From positions 682,001 to 746,000 of the forward strand of contig NZ_KE136482.1 in NCBI RefSeq assembly GCF_000407185.1: a stretch of 64,000 nucleotides of DNA, in the 5' to 3' direction. This DNA comes from Enterococcus malodoratus ATCC 43197 (GTDB lineage: Bacteria > Bacillota > Bacilli > Lactobacillales > Enterococcaceae). Below are positions 43,644-52,930 of the stretch, one piece after another; the first letter of the stretch is position 1; each line of letters starts with the position of its first letter. The notes beneath the pieces are model-generated. The model was not told the DNA's origin. It did not search any database and saw only the letters and a list, made by a program, of their open reading frames with translations. Position numbers and translations under genes: made by a program.

Positions 43644-44288
43644 CTACATAATGGTTCCCATCGAAACATTATGATCTTCATCTGTTGTTATCGCTGCTGC
43701 CACTGCAGCCGCTAAACCTTTAGCAATTGTTTCAACTGGCAAACTTGGTGTTCCAACTGGCAGATCTACCACTTGTTCTGGCAAGTAAGGAACGTGGATA
43801 AAACCACCCTTGATAGCTTTATTATCTTTATCAGCCAAATATAATAAGCGATACATAATATCGTTGCAGACAAATGTTCCAGCCGTGTATGAAACACTTG
43901 ACGGAACCCCTGCTTCTTTTACTTTGCTGACCATTGCCTTAACTGGAATCGTCGCAAAATATGCTGTCTCACCATCATCATGAATTGCTTGATTTAATGG
44001 TTGTTGTTTTTCGTTGTCAGGAATACGTGCTTCCATCAAATTAATAGCCACTTTTTCAATTGAGATATCTGAACGTCCACCTGCTTGTCCGACACAAATA
44101 ACAATATCGGGCTGTTGCTCTTCGATAGCCTTAGCTAGAACTTCGCCGTCCTTTTTGAAAACAGTCGGAATTTCCAATTTATGAATTTCTGCTCCTTCAA
44201 TTGTATCTGGCAATAATTTCACTGCTTCATAAGCAGGATTGATTGCTGCCCCGCCAAAGGGATCAAAACCGGTTATTAATACTTTCAT
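43644..44288 (-). CDS. pcp: Pyrrolidone-carboxylate peptidase (pyroglutamyl peptidase I)
   Basis: This 214-residue enzyme is taken from the ATG at 44288 after GGAAAGGTG. The catalytic triad of the C15 family is visible: Glu78 in DISIEKVAIN, Cys141 in TAGTFVCND, His165 in GGFIHVPYLP. It releases N-terminal 5-oxoproline (pyroglutamate) from peptides in the cytoplasm. It is the last complete gene of an operon with DUF979, DUF969 and a glutamate-5-kinase-like gene, a neighbourhood that centres on pyroglutamate. Confidence 0.96.
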   Translation of the reverse strand: MKVLITGFDPFGGAAINPAYEAVKLLPDTIEGAEIHKLEIPTVFKKDGEVLAKAIEEQQPDIVICVGQAGGRSDISIEKVAINLMEARIPDNEKQQPLNQAIHDDGETAYFATIPVKAMVSKVKEAGVPSSVSYTAGTFVCNDIMYRLLYLADKDNKAIKGGFIHVPYLPEQVVDLPVGTPSLPVETIAKGLAAAVAAAITTDEDHNVSMGTIM

Positions 44289-44312
44289 TATTATCACCTT
44301 TCCTTTACTCTT

Positions 44313-45257
44313 CTATTTAAATAAAATCATATAGCAGATTTGGAAAACTAAAAAGATTACTGCTAGTACAGCCTGGTTTTTGATTACGCCAAAACGATCT
44401 TTCATTTCCAGCATAGCCACTGGCACAATGTTGAAGTTCGCTGCCATTGGGGTACATAGAGTTCCGCAATATCCGCAAGTCAACGCGACCATTCCGATCA
44501 ACACTGGATCGGCTCCATAGGCTAAGACGAACGGAGCTCCAATCCCAACGGTCATTACGGTAATTGCTGCAAAAGCATTTCCCATAATCATCGTGAACAA
44601 CATCATACCAATTGCGAATACAATAATTCCTAGATTTACATTTCCCTTAGGTATCACTTTCGCTACGAGGTCAGAAATAACCTCTCCGACTCCTGCCGCT
44701 GTAAAAATAGCACCCAAGCTAGCCAATAGCATTGGCAGCATACTTAACGGGCCAACCGTTGAAAGCATACGTTCCGCATCGTCCAAGAAAACTTTCGGTT
44801 TGTTTGAATTAGAATAGATCATCAAAATGACAATAGCAACTAAAACGCCGACACCCACACCGACTAAAGCACCTAATTGTGTAAAGACGGCAAAAATAAT
44901 TGCAAAGATTCCCATGGCTAATGCTGGAATAAAGATCTTCATACCAATCTTATCAGCCATTTTTTTCGTAACTGCTTCGGTCGGAGCATTCTCTTTGCCT
45001 TTGCTGACCTTTTTGAAAATAGGCGGCAGTGTCATAATAATGACTAATACACCATTGATCATCGGCGGAATCCAACGACCAAACATCATCACAATCCCTA
45101 ACGCACACCAAAAGATTGCTGTTCCGATCGGTGTTGCATTGCTTTTATCACGAGCATTTTTAATCCCGGTATAAATCGCTACAGCACCCATAATAATATA
45201 AATAATTTCAAGTAATTTCTCAGATAATAAAACTTCATGACTTAGAAAAAATGACAT
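44313..45257 (-). CDS. DUF979-family membrane protein
   Basis: This 314-residue protein has about eight to nine membrane segments. GIKNARDKSNATPIGTAIFW and CGYCGTLCTPMAANFNIVPVAML are characteristic of DUF979. It is always paired with DUF969, here 12 bp upstream. The pair is thought, from genome context of 5-oxoproline genes, to act as a two-part permease for 5-oxoproline or a related compound. That role is inference, though adjacency to pcp supports it. Confidence 0.88.
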   Translation of the reverse strand: MSFFLSHEVLLSEKLLEIIYIIMGAVAIYTGIKNARDKSNATPIGTAIFWCALGIVMMFGRWIPPMINGVLVIIMTLPPIFKKVSKGKENAPTEAVTKKMADKIGMKIFIPALAMGIFAIIFAVFTQLGALVGVGVGVLVAIVILMIYSNSNKPKVFLDDAERMLSTVGPLSMLPMLLASLGAIFTAAGVGEVISDLVAKVIPKGNVNLGIIVFAIGMMLFTMIMGNAFAAITVMTVGIGAPFVLAYGADPVLIGMVALTCGYCGTLCTPMAANFNIVPVAMLEMKDRFGVIKNQAVLAVIFLVFQICYMILFK

Positions 45258-45269
45258 TTGCTTTCCTCC

Positions 45270-45950
45270 CTATTGATCGTTGCCGTAGTATTTTTTATAT
45301 AATTTTCGGTCTTTTAAGAAGTAATAAACAATCGCTACGATGACGGCAAATAACGCAACAGGAATTTCAACCTTCGCTAAATCCAGCAAACTTGATTCGT
45401 AACCTAAAGACTTCAATGTAGCTTGTACTAATAGTGCACCTGGTCCGCCAACAAATAAGACTTGGAAGAAGAACCACGCGATATTTTCCATACCTGAAGA
45501 CATCCCTTTTAACTCTTCAACATAATCTTCTTCAGGTTCCTTGCCTTTGGCCTCAATTGAGCCAATAACCATTGGCATAATGATCGGACGAACAAAACCT
45601 GCCACACCGCCAAAACTAATATTGAAAGCCGCAAAGATCGAACGCATGATTCCATAAGCGCCGATGACCGCTCCGGCAGAAGCATTTTTTATTTTTCCGA
45701 TTAATTTCGCTGCCGATTCTTTCAAACCATTTCGTTCCAATGTACCGGTAACCAACATGATCAAGATAAAAATCGCCATCGAGCGGTTAGAAACGAAACT
45801 CGTTCCCAAGGTTGTCAACAATCCTTCCACTCCTAAACCACCTGTGATTGCTGTAACGACTGCTGCCACTAAGATGATTAGAATTGAATCTAACTTTAAG
45901 GCAAAGCCGATAATAACAATCAAAATACCTATCAATTTAACTAATTCCAT
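45270..45950 (-). CDS. DUF969-family membrane protein
   Basis: This 226-residue protein has about six membrane segments and begins MELVKLIGILIVIIGFALKLD. NISFGGVAGFVRPIIMPMVIG and ENIAWFFFQVLFVGGPGALL are typical of DUF969, the partner of DUF979. The pair resembles the two halves of a transporter. AAGGAGG precedes the start. A small hairpin, CGAC-TTCG-GTCG, lies 20 to 35 bp upstream in the leader. Confidence 0.87.
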   Translation of the reverse strand: MELVKLIGILIVIIGFALKLDSILIILVAAVVTAITGGLGVEGLLTTLGTSFVSNRSMAIFILIMLVTGTLERNGLKESAAKLIGKIKNASAGAVIGAYGIMRSIFAAFNISFGGVAGFVRPIIMPMVIGSIEAKGKEPEEDYVEELKGMSSGMENIAWFFFQVLFVGGPGALLVQATLKSLGYESSLLDLAKVEIPVALFAVIVAIVYYFLKDRKLYKKYYGNDQ

Positions 45951-46120
45951 ACAATATTTTCCTCCTTATGTATATTCAAAATCGACCGAAGTCGAGTATG
46001 GCTAATATAATTATTCTGCTACTCCTGCTAATATCAAGTTCATCCATAACATTTGTTACGGCTTTTTGAATTTTCTGACTTTTCAGATTAGCATTTTTAT
46101 CTACTGAATTTGTTTTGACA

Positions 46121-46897
46121 TTATTTTTTAAATAATGTCCCAACTTCGCGCCCAGCCAAAATATCAAACAATATCCGTGGGCTTTTCCCATTTGCTAATA
46201 CCATTGAAATGTTCATTGTCAAAGCACCGGTTGCTGTCTTAAGCTTACTGCGAATCCCGCCGCGGCTTAATGTCCCACTATGTGGCTCAGCTTCCTCGAT
46301 TAATCGTTGATCAATCTCACTCAATTGATGAAACATCGTTGCTTGTTCATTAAACAAAGGATTTTCTGAATACAAGCCATTTACATCCGAAAGCATAACC
46401 AGTAAATCGGCTTGAACCGCTTCGGCCACTAATAACGACAATTCATCATTATCCTCAAACTTAGCCGCATGCCCCTCTTCATCTACAGTCACCGCGTCAT
46501 TTTCATTGATGATCGGTAAGATTTGATGATCTAGAAGTTCATGGATGGTTTGAACAAATGCCTGTTGGCTCTTTGGAAAATCCAACACTTCACGGCTCAA
46601 TAATAGCTGGCCGATTTTTTGATTTTGCTGGTTAAATGCCTCTTCATATAAACTGGTTAACAGCCCTTGTCCAACTGCCGCTGCCGTCTGTTTTGAGACT
46701 TCTCCTAATTCAGTAACCCCAGCACCAACTGCTCCAGAAGAAACCAAAATCGGCTTTTTACCCATAGCAATTAATTCAGATAACACACTAGCCAATTGTG
46801 GAATAGCCGTTTCAATAATTCCTGTTTCTGGCGATACTAATAAACTCGTTCCAACCTTTATTACGATGACTGTTGCTTTTTTTATTTCTTCTCTCAT
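46121..46897 (-). CDS. proB: Glutamate 5-kinase-like protein without PUA domain
   Basis: This 258-residue amino acid kinase has VIVIKVGTSLLVSPETG, LVSSGAVGAGV, PIINENDAVTV and GGIRSKLKTATGA, the glutamate 5-kinase pattern. It lacks the C-terminal PUA domain of longer ProB proteins. It phosphorylates glutamate to gamma-glutamyl phosphate. proA is not next to it; instead the DUF969/DUF979 pair and pcp follow on the same strand after a 170-bp gap. Since gamma-glutamyl phosphate cyclises to 5-oxoproline when not reduced, the grouping may be about pyroglutamate rather than proline. Confidence 0.9.
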   Translation of the reverse strand: MREEIKKATVIVIKVGTSLLVSPETGIIETAIPQLASVLSELIAMGKKPILVSSGAVGAGVTELGEVSKQTAAAVGQGLLTSLYEEAFNQQNQKIGQLLLSREVLDFPKSQQAFVQTIHELLDHQILPIINENDAVTVDEEGHAAKFEDNDELSLLVAEAVQADLLVMLSDVNGLYSENPLFNEQATMFHQLSEIDQRLIEEAEPHSGTLSRGGIRSKLKTATGALTMNISMVLANGKSPRILFDILAGREVGTLFKK

Positions 46898-47310
46898 ACA
46901 TTACACCTTAATTATAAAAAACAAACTCACGGGTTTAATAAAACCCAATTCGTTTATTGCACTTTTATTATTTTTGGCTAATCATATCACAAATTTGTCC
47001 GCATGAAAATATTTTATTTTTTTAATCAAAATCCTCTTTCGTCAAAGCGCTCTATATGCCAACAGTCTTTTTGCAGTTATAAACAAAAATTTGAAGAATA
47101 TTAAATTTTACTCATTTAGTTATTTCAACTTGAATAATTGAGACACAGTTAATTTAATATTCAAAATTTAAAGAACAGGTATCGAAATGATAAATAACTA
47201 AAAAGATCATCTGTGAATAATAGCGCTAACATATAGCAGGAAAACTATAGTTCTTTTTGAAAAAAATGGACCACCCTTATTTTTAGTAAAGGCAGCCCAG
47301 TTTCTTAGAC
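46898..47310. other. Non-coding region between proB-like and phr genes
   Basis: 413 bp, very AT-rich, no ORF of note. GGGTTT-AATA-AAACCC (46931-46946) is a small inverted repeat upstream of the proB-like gene that could be an operator. A weak imperfect hairpin with a T run (about 47263-47293, minus strand) may terminate phr. No strong promoter was identified. Confidence 0.5.
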
Positions 47311-48747
47311 TCATTCGTTTGCTTCATATGACTGTACTTCAAGTGCATACTCTTTGCTTGATTCATACATTGAAATAGCCTGTTTTCGTCTTTCTTTGTG
47401 ATTAACGATCGGTTTTGGATAGTCTTTATCTAAAACCACACCGTATTCTTCTTGCTCTTCCTTTGTCATTTTTTCTGGCTGATGAATCAATTTCGCAGGT
47501 ACTTTATCTAGTTCTGTCACATATTTTTTGATGAATTTCCCTTGTGGATCAAATTTTTGTGATTGGGTCGCGGGATTGAATACCCGAAAATAAGGTACCG
47601 CATCTGTTCCTGTCGAGGCGGCCCATTGCCACCCGCCGATATTGCTAGCAGGATCGTAATCGTTCAATTTCTGTTGAAAATGTCGCTCTCCCCATCGCCA
47701 ATCAATTAACAGATCCTTAGTTAAAAATGATGCTGTGATCATTCTTAAACGATTATGCATCCAACCTGTTTGGTTCAGTTGACGCATCGCCGCATCTACA
47801 ATTGGAAAACCCGTTTTTCCTTCTTGCCACAGCTTGAACTTTTTTTCATCATTTTCCCAATCAATAAATCGAAACTGCGCTTGAATAGGTTGCTTTTTCT
47901 GATCTGGAAAATTCGTATAAATCATGTTATAGAAATCCCGCCAGCACAGTTCCTTTTGAAATGTACTGCGCCCTTTTGAGATAGTTTCTTCTTGCAATGC
48001 TTGCCAAACAGTCCGAATCGAAAGTTCTCCTGTTCGCAAATACTGTGATAAATGACTGGTTTGATCTAAGATTGGAATATCTCGTGCCTGCTCATAGTTA
48101 GCTACTGAATTTTTGATGAACTTTTTCAATTGGCGTTTGGCTGCATCTTCTCCAATTTTTGCTTGCTTTGGAAGATTTTCTACTAACTGTTCAAACTTCT
48201 TTTCGTCCTGCGGAAATAGCATCTCTGAATAAACTGAATCTGATTTGAACTTGACGTTAACTGGTGTTTCCTTAAGAATATCTTTCCATTGGTTGTAATA
48301 CGGGGTAAACACTTTGTAGGGATTTCCTTGCTGGTTTTTGATTTCTTTTGCACCGTGCAGATAATGATCCTGATAGCAGAAATATTCGATAGCATTTTGA
48401 GCGAAAAATTTCTTTACCACCTGATCTCGTTTAACCCCATATCCGGTTATATCTTCATTGAAATATATTTTATTCCAGTCTGGCATAGTTTTCTTAAGCT
48501 CGCTAAATAGCTCCAAGGGATTTCCGTACTGAATTTGAAGATGAGCTTTCTCATCAATTTTTTCCTTGAAAAATGCCACACTTGCAAAAAAGGCTTGATG
48601 ATTTGCACTATTTTCAATAAATTGTTCCGGATTAACCTGAAATAGCAGAATCAATTCGTCCTTATCAGATAACTCCTTAAACGCATGATAGAGCGCCTTG
48701 TTATCCTGTATTCGTAAATCACGTCGAAACCATACCACTGTCTGCAT
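47311..48747 (-). CDS. phr: Deoxyribodipyrimidine photolyase
   Basis: This 478-residue flavoprotein is taken from the ATG at 48747, 8 bases after GGGAGG. MQTVVWFRRDLRIQDNKAL opens the antenna domain. The FAD domain has ELCWRDFYNMIYTNFP, WMHNRLRMITASFLTKDLLIDWRWGE (in pieces) and IGGWQWAASTGTDAVPYFRVFNP, with the Trp of the electron chain present. It repairs UV-induced cyclobutane dimers with light. It is monocistronic. Confidence 0.95.
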   Translation of the reverse strand: MQTVVWFRRDLRIQDNKALYHAFKELSDKDELILLFQVNPEQFIENSANHQAFFASVAFFKEKIDEKAHLQIQYGNPLELFSELKKTMPDWNKIYFNEDITGYGVKRDQVVKKFFAQNAIEYFCYQDHYLHGAKEIKNQQGNPYKVFTPYYNQWKDILKETPVNVKFKSDSVYSEMLFPQDEKKFEQLVENLPKQAKIGEDAAKRQLKKFIKNSVANYEQARDIPILDQTSHLSQYLRTGELSIRTVWQALQEETISKGRSTFQKELCWRDFYNMIYTNFPDQKKQPIQAQFRFIDWENDEKKFKLWQEGKTGFPIVDAAMRQLNQTGWMHNRLRMITASFLTKDLLIDWRWGERHFQQKLNDYDPASNIGGWQWAASTGTDAVPYFRVFNPATQSQKFDPQGKFIKKYVTELDKVPAKLIHQPEKMTKEEQEEYGVVLDKDYPKPIVNHKERRKQAISMYESSKEYALEVQSYEANE

Positions 48748-48913
48748 CAAACAAACCTCCCATTTTGTATATCTATTCTCTTCGAAGCTACCATATAATC
48801 ATCGAAAAGGCATTTTATTGGTTTGGATTGATCATAAATTATTATGGAAAATTTCCAAAAGCCCTTCGTATGCAATCATTTCTGAGGTCTCCTGTCAGCT
48901 ATTCAATGACCAT

Positions 48914-48966
48914 TTGACAAGGCTAGCTTTTACTATTATATATGTTAGTGAATGTAGTTCAATTCA
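48914..48966 (+). promoter_or_regulatory. Promoter and possible operator upstream of the TetR gene at 49101
   Basis: TTGACA (48914-48919) and TATATA (48937-48942) are separated by 17 bases, a consensus promoter. Directly after it TGAAT-N8-ATTCA (48949-48966) is an inverted repeat placed to act as an autoregulatory operator. The leader to the TetR gene is about 150 bp. The rest of 48748-49100 shows nothing else. Confidence 0.65.
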
Positions 48967-49100
48967 TATATATATGATAGTAAATATCAGTTGGTTGTTA
49001 AATAATTCAAAATAAAGGCTTTTGACTACTCTTTGTTTATAATAAAAAAACTTCTAAATCAGGAGATATCTTCTTGAAATAGCGAAAGGAAGGAACGACC

Positions 49101-49718
49101 ATAAATAATACAAAAGAACGGATATGGCGGGAAGCCTTGACGCTCTTTTCTGAACACGGTTTTGATGGTGTATCGGTAAAGGAAATCGCCACCGCTGTTG
49201 GAATCAAGGATAGTTCGTTATACAACCACTACAAGAGTAAACAAGAAATCTTTGACACCATTTTAATTGAAGCAACTAAAATCTTAAAAGAAGCCAATAA
49301 TACCTACGCCTTACCCATAACACTCGATGCCAGCAACATATACCGAGAGACAACTGTCCAAGAACTGACGAAGATGTATGTTGATGCTTTTAAATACTAC
49401 TTAACCGATGATACTGCTCGTAAGTTCAGAAAGGTCCTAGTTTCTGAACAGCATATCAATCCGTATGTCGGCAATTTGTACAACGAATTATTCTTTGAAC
49501 GTCCCTTGGAATACCTAACAACTTTATTTACAGATCTTGTACAACAAGAAACGTTTATCAAAATGGATCCTTACATTATTGCCATGCATTTTTATGCGCC
49601 AATTAACTTTCTCATTCGACGCTGCGATATTCGGCCTGACCTGGTAAAAGAGAATATTGCTTTATTGGAAAAACATATTAAGCAATTCGACCAGATTTAT
49701 CGACTAGACACTGACTAA
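49101..49718 (+). CDS. TetR-family regulator with apparent ATA start
   Basis: The HTH, TKERIWREALTLFSEHGFDGVSVKEIATAVGIKDSSLYNHYKSKQ (given here in segments of one motif), is complete only if translation starts at the ATA at 49101, 7 bases after GGAAGG. An in-frame TAG lies at 49080, so no upstream start exists. The first conventional codon, TTG at 49137, would remove half of helix 1. About 205 residues from the ATA. The C-terminal ligand domain is of normal length. Either an AUA start is used or the ATG has mutated. Confidence 0.85.
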   Translation: MNNTKERIWREALTLFSEHGFDGVSVKEIATAVGIKDSSLYNHYKSKQEIFDTILIEATKILKEANNTYALPITLDASNIYRETTVQELTKMYVDAFKYYLTDDTARKFRKVLVSEQHINPYVGNLYNELFFERPLEYLTTLFTDLVQQETFIKMDPYIIAMHFYAPINFLIRRCDIRPDLVKENIALLEKHIKQFDQIYRLDTD

Positions 49719-49734
49719 CTATAACCTTCAAAAA

Positions 49735-49761
49735 AAGCTTCGACCAAATGGTCGAAGCTTA
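49735..49761. terminator. Terminator between TetR and LPXTG genes
   Basis: AAGCTTCGACCA and TGGTCGAAGCTT form a perfect 12-bp stem around AA(T), with an A run before it; it can serve both convergent genes. Confidence 0.9.
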
Positions 49762-49807
49762 TTCAAATTCTGGTTAATTTTTCACCATCGAATAATTGAT
49801 TTATCTT

Positions 49808-51856
49808 TTATCGATGATGGTTTCCCTTTTTATTCCTAAATCCAAATAGATAAATACCTGTACTGAAAATTAAAGCAAGCCCGATAATTGTAAATGCTTG
49901 AGAATATTTTGTATCCTCCCCCGTATTTGGCAAACTTTTTCCGGAAGTATTCTCCCCAGTTACTTTGTTGAAAAATGTAGTAATATGATTTTGGCTTATA
50001 GGAGTAGTATCGACGTTCGCGGCTACGTTTTTCTTATAAACATAGACAACTGTCTGTGGTTGATCCGTAAATTTACCCGTTGGATTTCCGCGGACCTCTT
50101 TAAATGTATAACCATCGATCTTTTTTTGTTCGGTGGCATAGTCTTCTCCGATAGTACCTTTTACGATCACATCTTCTGAAATGCTTTTCCCATTTTCATC
50201 CTGATATTTTGCTGTTATATCATTCGTTTTTACTGGCACTTGTGTTTGAGTATATACATAGGTCACTGTTTGGGCCTCATTCGTAAATACCCCAGTCGGA
50301 TTTCCCCGAACTTCTTTAAACGTGTAGCCATTGATAGTCTTCTGCTCGGAAACATAAGCACTACCTACATTTCCCGTCAATTGTTCCTCTTCAGCTATCT
50401 TATTTCCCTTTGTATCTTGATACTTTACTGTCACTGTTCCAACATTTAACGGATTTTTAGAATACACATACGTCACTGTTTGAGGCTGATCCGTAAATAG
50501 TCCCGTAGGATTTCCCTGTACATCCTTAAATGTATAGCCGTCAATTGTTTTTTGTTCAGAAACATAACTGTCGCCAACAACTCCGGTTAATCGTTCGTCA
50601 TCTGCAATCGTTTTTCCTTCTGTATCTTGATATTTTACTGTCACACCACCAGCATTTATCTGATTTTTAGAATACACATAGGTCACTGTTTGAGGTTGAT
50701 CGGTAAATGTTCCCGTTGGTTCTCCTTGTACCTCTTTAAATGTGTGTCCGTCGATCACTTTTTGCTCGGATACATAGCCAGCGCCCACATTTCCGGTCAA
50801 TCGTTCCTCATCCGCAATCGTTTTTCCGTCTTCATCATGATACCTTACTATTACATCAGCACCTGGTCGAACCCTAACAACTGGGATCAGAGCACTTAAA
50901 CTATACATACTATTTACTAGAGATCTTGTATTGCTATTCGCCAACTCATTTACACCAGCAGATCGCAGCGTAGGAAGTCTAGCAAATTCGACTAATACAT
51001 AAGCGACATCATCGGAAAGCTCGTCAAAGACCATTCCCTTATCCGTATAATCTACATTTGAATAGTGATAAACATCATCTTTATTCTCATCCAAATAGCG
51101 TATCATTCCCGGTGCAGAATGAGTGGAAGCCGAAAGCAGCGAATTCCCCATAAAGTCTTTGAGTACATCTTGTTCATATAGTACTTCGCCGGTATGTCCT
51201 TCCAGCACTTCCAAATTTGGTAAAAGCAACTGAAGCTCACTAACAAATTCAGCCATATATGTGTCCGTCAAAACATCAGACTGAATACCAATCGAAGAAA
51301 AATCCGCCATATTTTCAGAAAAGACTCGAAGATAATCAGTTGGATTTAAGCGGTGGATATAATCGCCTAAGTTAATCAACTCGCTTGTTGGGACACCAGT
51401 ACCGTATCTTCGGCCAATTTGAAGCTGAGCTACTCTGCCCGTAACTTCAAGTTTCTTTAAAACATTAGGCATCACATAAACTAATGATTGATCGCCTACC
51501 TTAATAGTTGGAACATTCTCTGCAATCACATATGTGCTGTCAAAAGTTAATAGTTCTCCAGAATATTCAAGACCAGTAAAATCAACAACAGTGTTTTCCG
51601 GAATATCTAAGGTATATTGATCAAAAGTGAGCATATCCAAATTTGCCATTGCTTCTTTTGTTATATCGTCTGGATTGATTCCGCCTAAATAATACGCAAC
51701 TGCCTTTCTAAGATTTTGATCCGGCATCCATGTTTCCACCGACTCACTTAATGCCTCGCTTCCATTACTTACAGCATGTCCCTGTATTGGCAACATCCCT
51801 ACTGTCATGTTGCAGCAAAATAATAACGTGAGTACCTTTAGCCCTAACTTTCTCAT
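49808..51856 (-). CDS. LPXTG-anchored surface protein with four MucBP-like repeats
   Basis: This 682-residue protein is taken from the ATG at 51856 after AAAAGGAG. The signal peptide is RKLGLKVLTLLFCCNMTVG, cleaved near GHA. Residues about 35-370 form an internalin-like N-terminal domain without obvious leucine-rich repeat periodicity. Four tandem repeats of about 70 residues follow, each with V-x-V-x-YQDxxGK, YVSEQKxIDGYTFK and QTVTYVY. The sorting signal is LPNTGE, then a hydrophobic segment and the basic tail FRNKKGNHHR. Sortase A should attach it to the wall; MucBP-like repeats suggest binding to mucin or host glycoprotein. The winged-helix gene at 52649 lies upstream on the same strand. 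Confidence 0.92.
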   Translation of the reverse strand: MRKLGLKVLTLLFCCNMTVGMLPIQGHAVSNGSEALSESVETWMPDQNLRKAVAYYLGGINPDDITKEAMANLDMLTFDQYTLDIPENTVVDFTGLEYSGELLTFDSTYVIAENVPTIKVGDQSLVYVMPNVLKKLEVTGRVAQLQIGRRYGTGVPTSELINLGDYIHRLNPTDYLRVFSENMADFSSIGIQSDVLTDTYMAEFVSELQLLLPNLEVLEGHTGEVLYEQDVLKDFMGNSLLSASTHSAPGMIRYLDENKDDVYHYSNVDYTDKGMVFDELSDDVAYVLVEFARLPTLRSAGVNELANSNTRSLVNSMYSLSALIPVVRVRPGADVIVRYHDEDGKTIADEERLTGNVGAGYVSEQKVIDGHTFKEVQGEPTGTFTDQPQTVTYVYSKNQINAGGVTVKYQDTEGKTIADDERLTGVVGDSYVSEQKTIDGYTFKDVQGNPTGLFTDQPQTVTYVYSKNPLNVGTVTVKYQDTKGNKIAEEEQLTGNVGSAYVSEQKTINGYTFKEVRGNPTGVFTNEAQTVTYVYTQTQVPVKTNDITAKYQDENGKSISEDVIVKGTIGEDYATEQKKIDGYTFKEVRGNPTGKFTDQPQTVVYVYKKNVAANVDTTPISQNHITTFFNKVTGENTSGKSLPNTGEDTKYSQAFTIIGLALIFSTGIYLFGFRNKKGNHHR
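50020..50870 (-). repeat. Four tandem MucBP-like repeats of about 210 bp
   Basis: Units start near 50865, 50655, 50445 and 50225 on the minus strand. The first three encode nearly the same TIADEERLTG/YVSEQK/FTDQPQTVTYVYSKN text. The fourth is more divergent (SEDVIVKGTIGEDYATEQ). The spacing is regular, so the repeat number may vary between strains. Confidence 0.9.
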
Positions 51857-51914
51857 ACTTAATCTCCTTTTCAATTTATATTTCAACGTGAAACTTTTTA
51901 TTCAAGCTACTAAG

Positions 51915-52649
51915 CTACTCTCCACCAACACTGCCTGAATTAGAAACAAAATATTTATCAAAATCATTGTTCCGCAAAAATAATAGAAATGGTGCTTGAA
52001 GAAAATACCCTTGTCCCCAACTAGATCCCAGTCCATCCGTATCAATCCCCGCATCCAGCATCTTAAATTTCAAACGTTTCGCAATAGCAGATAGATTGGA
52101 TAAGCCTGAATGCGTTGTTTCCGATTGCCACATTTTTTGACATAGGATCTCTCTTGAGATAGTTTTTCCATTGGCTTCATAAAGATAAAATAAAAGCTGC
52201 TTTTCTTTTTTGGATAATTGATTTAGGAAGTTCGAGTAATTTTGACTTGAAAAGTTTTCTACTGAAGAGGGCTGTGTGGATTCCACTTTATTCAAACTCG
52301 CGCGGGCGATCTTATCGATTATTTCAGAATCACTGTCGTCTGCCTCAACCCAATAATCAATAAAAGTATCTAACCATGCAAATTCAGTATCTGAAATTTG
52401 TTTTTTATTTCCACTTCTAAATATTGGGATACCACTATTTTTAATTGCTTTTACACTTTGTGCTAATTCAACATTTGAAATAGTGTCACAAATAATAATC
52501 AGTGAGAAATACTGAATGATAGTTATGTGTTCTTTTGCTTGATAGAACAAGCTGGAAGAACAATAAAACTCAGCATTTACTCGATTCAAAATACTTTGAA
52601 GTCTCGGCTCAACGGTATGGTTTTTACTTAATAACAGTACTTTTGTCAT
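51915..52649 (-). CDS. Winged-helix regulator with degenerate receiver-like N-terminus
   Basis: This 244-residue protein has a C-terminal OmpR/PhoB-type winged helix (LSKKEKQLLFYLYEANGKTISREILCQKMW, then SNLSAIAKRLKFKMLDAGID and GQGYFLQ). The N-terminal 120 residues resemble a receiver (MTKVLLLSKNHTVEPRL, FSLIIICDTIS) but lack the acidic pocket and phosphorylated Asp. No kinase gene adjoins. It lies 29 bp past the LPXTG gene start region on the same strand, upstream of it, so it probably controls that surface protein. Confidence 0.82.
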   Translation of the reverse strand: MTKVLLLSKNHTVEPRLQSILNRVNAEFYCSSSLFYQAKEHITIIQYFSLIIICDTISNVELAQSVKAIKNSGIPIFRSGNKKQISDTEFAWLDTFIDYWVEADDSDSEIIDKIARASLNKVESTQPSSVENFSSQNYSNFLNQLSKKEKQLLFYLYEANGKTISREILCQKMWQSETTHSGLSNLSAIAKRLKFKMLDAGIDTDGLGSSWGQGYFLQAPFLLFLRNNDFDKYFVSNSGSVGGE

Positions 52650-52882
52650 TTACCGATCCCTCCTTTAATATTTCCTTCCGAAATGCCTGCCTATTTGAAA
52701 TAATCTTGAGGACCATAAAACTATAGCCACACCACAATGATTGAAAACCTTTGGATACATTCTTATTACTCTGACACTTAACAATTATTACTTTTTAGAA
52801 TCGTTATTAACACATATTGGCGGTTCTTTTCACCTTTCCACTTTATTTCCGAGTTACATTCGATCGAATTTAATTTATAAAC

Positions 52883-52930
52883 AAACTAGCGTTTACTAGT
52901 TAATTTATATATACTAGTAAACGCTAGTTT
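52883..52930. repeat. Perfect 18-bp inverted repeat, probable TetR-type operator
   Basis: AAACTAGCGTTTACTAGT (52883-52900) and its exact complement (52913-52930) flank TAATTTATATAT. Each arm is itself partly palindromic (ACTAG...CTAGT), so ACTAG or its complement appears four times. One arm lies exactly in the spacer of a consensus promoter and the other covers the expected start of transcription. Confidence 0.85.

Noticed and set aside
45976-46191. Minus-strand 71-residue ORF overlapping the end of the proB-like gene
   Set aside because: It starts inside the kinase gene in another frame and has no recognisable domain; the kinase ends normally without it.
50020-50870. Tandem repeats as a non-coding satellite
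   Set aside because: The repeats are in frame within the LPXTG protein and encode MucBP-like domains.
52650-52880. 31-codon frame MYPKVFNHC... in the leader upstream of the winged-helix gene
   Set aside because: No convincing ribosome binding site and no recognisable sequence; could not be supported as a leader peptide.
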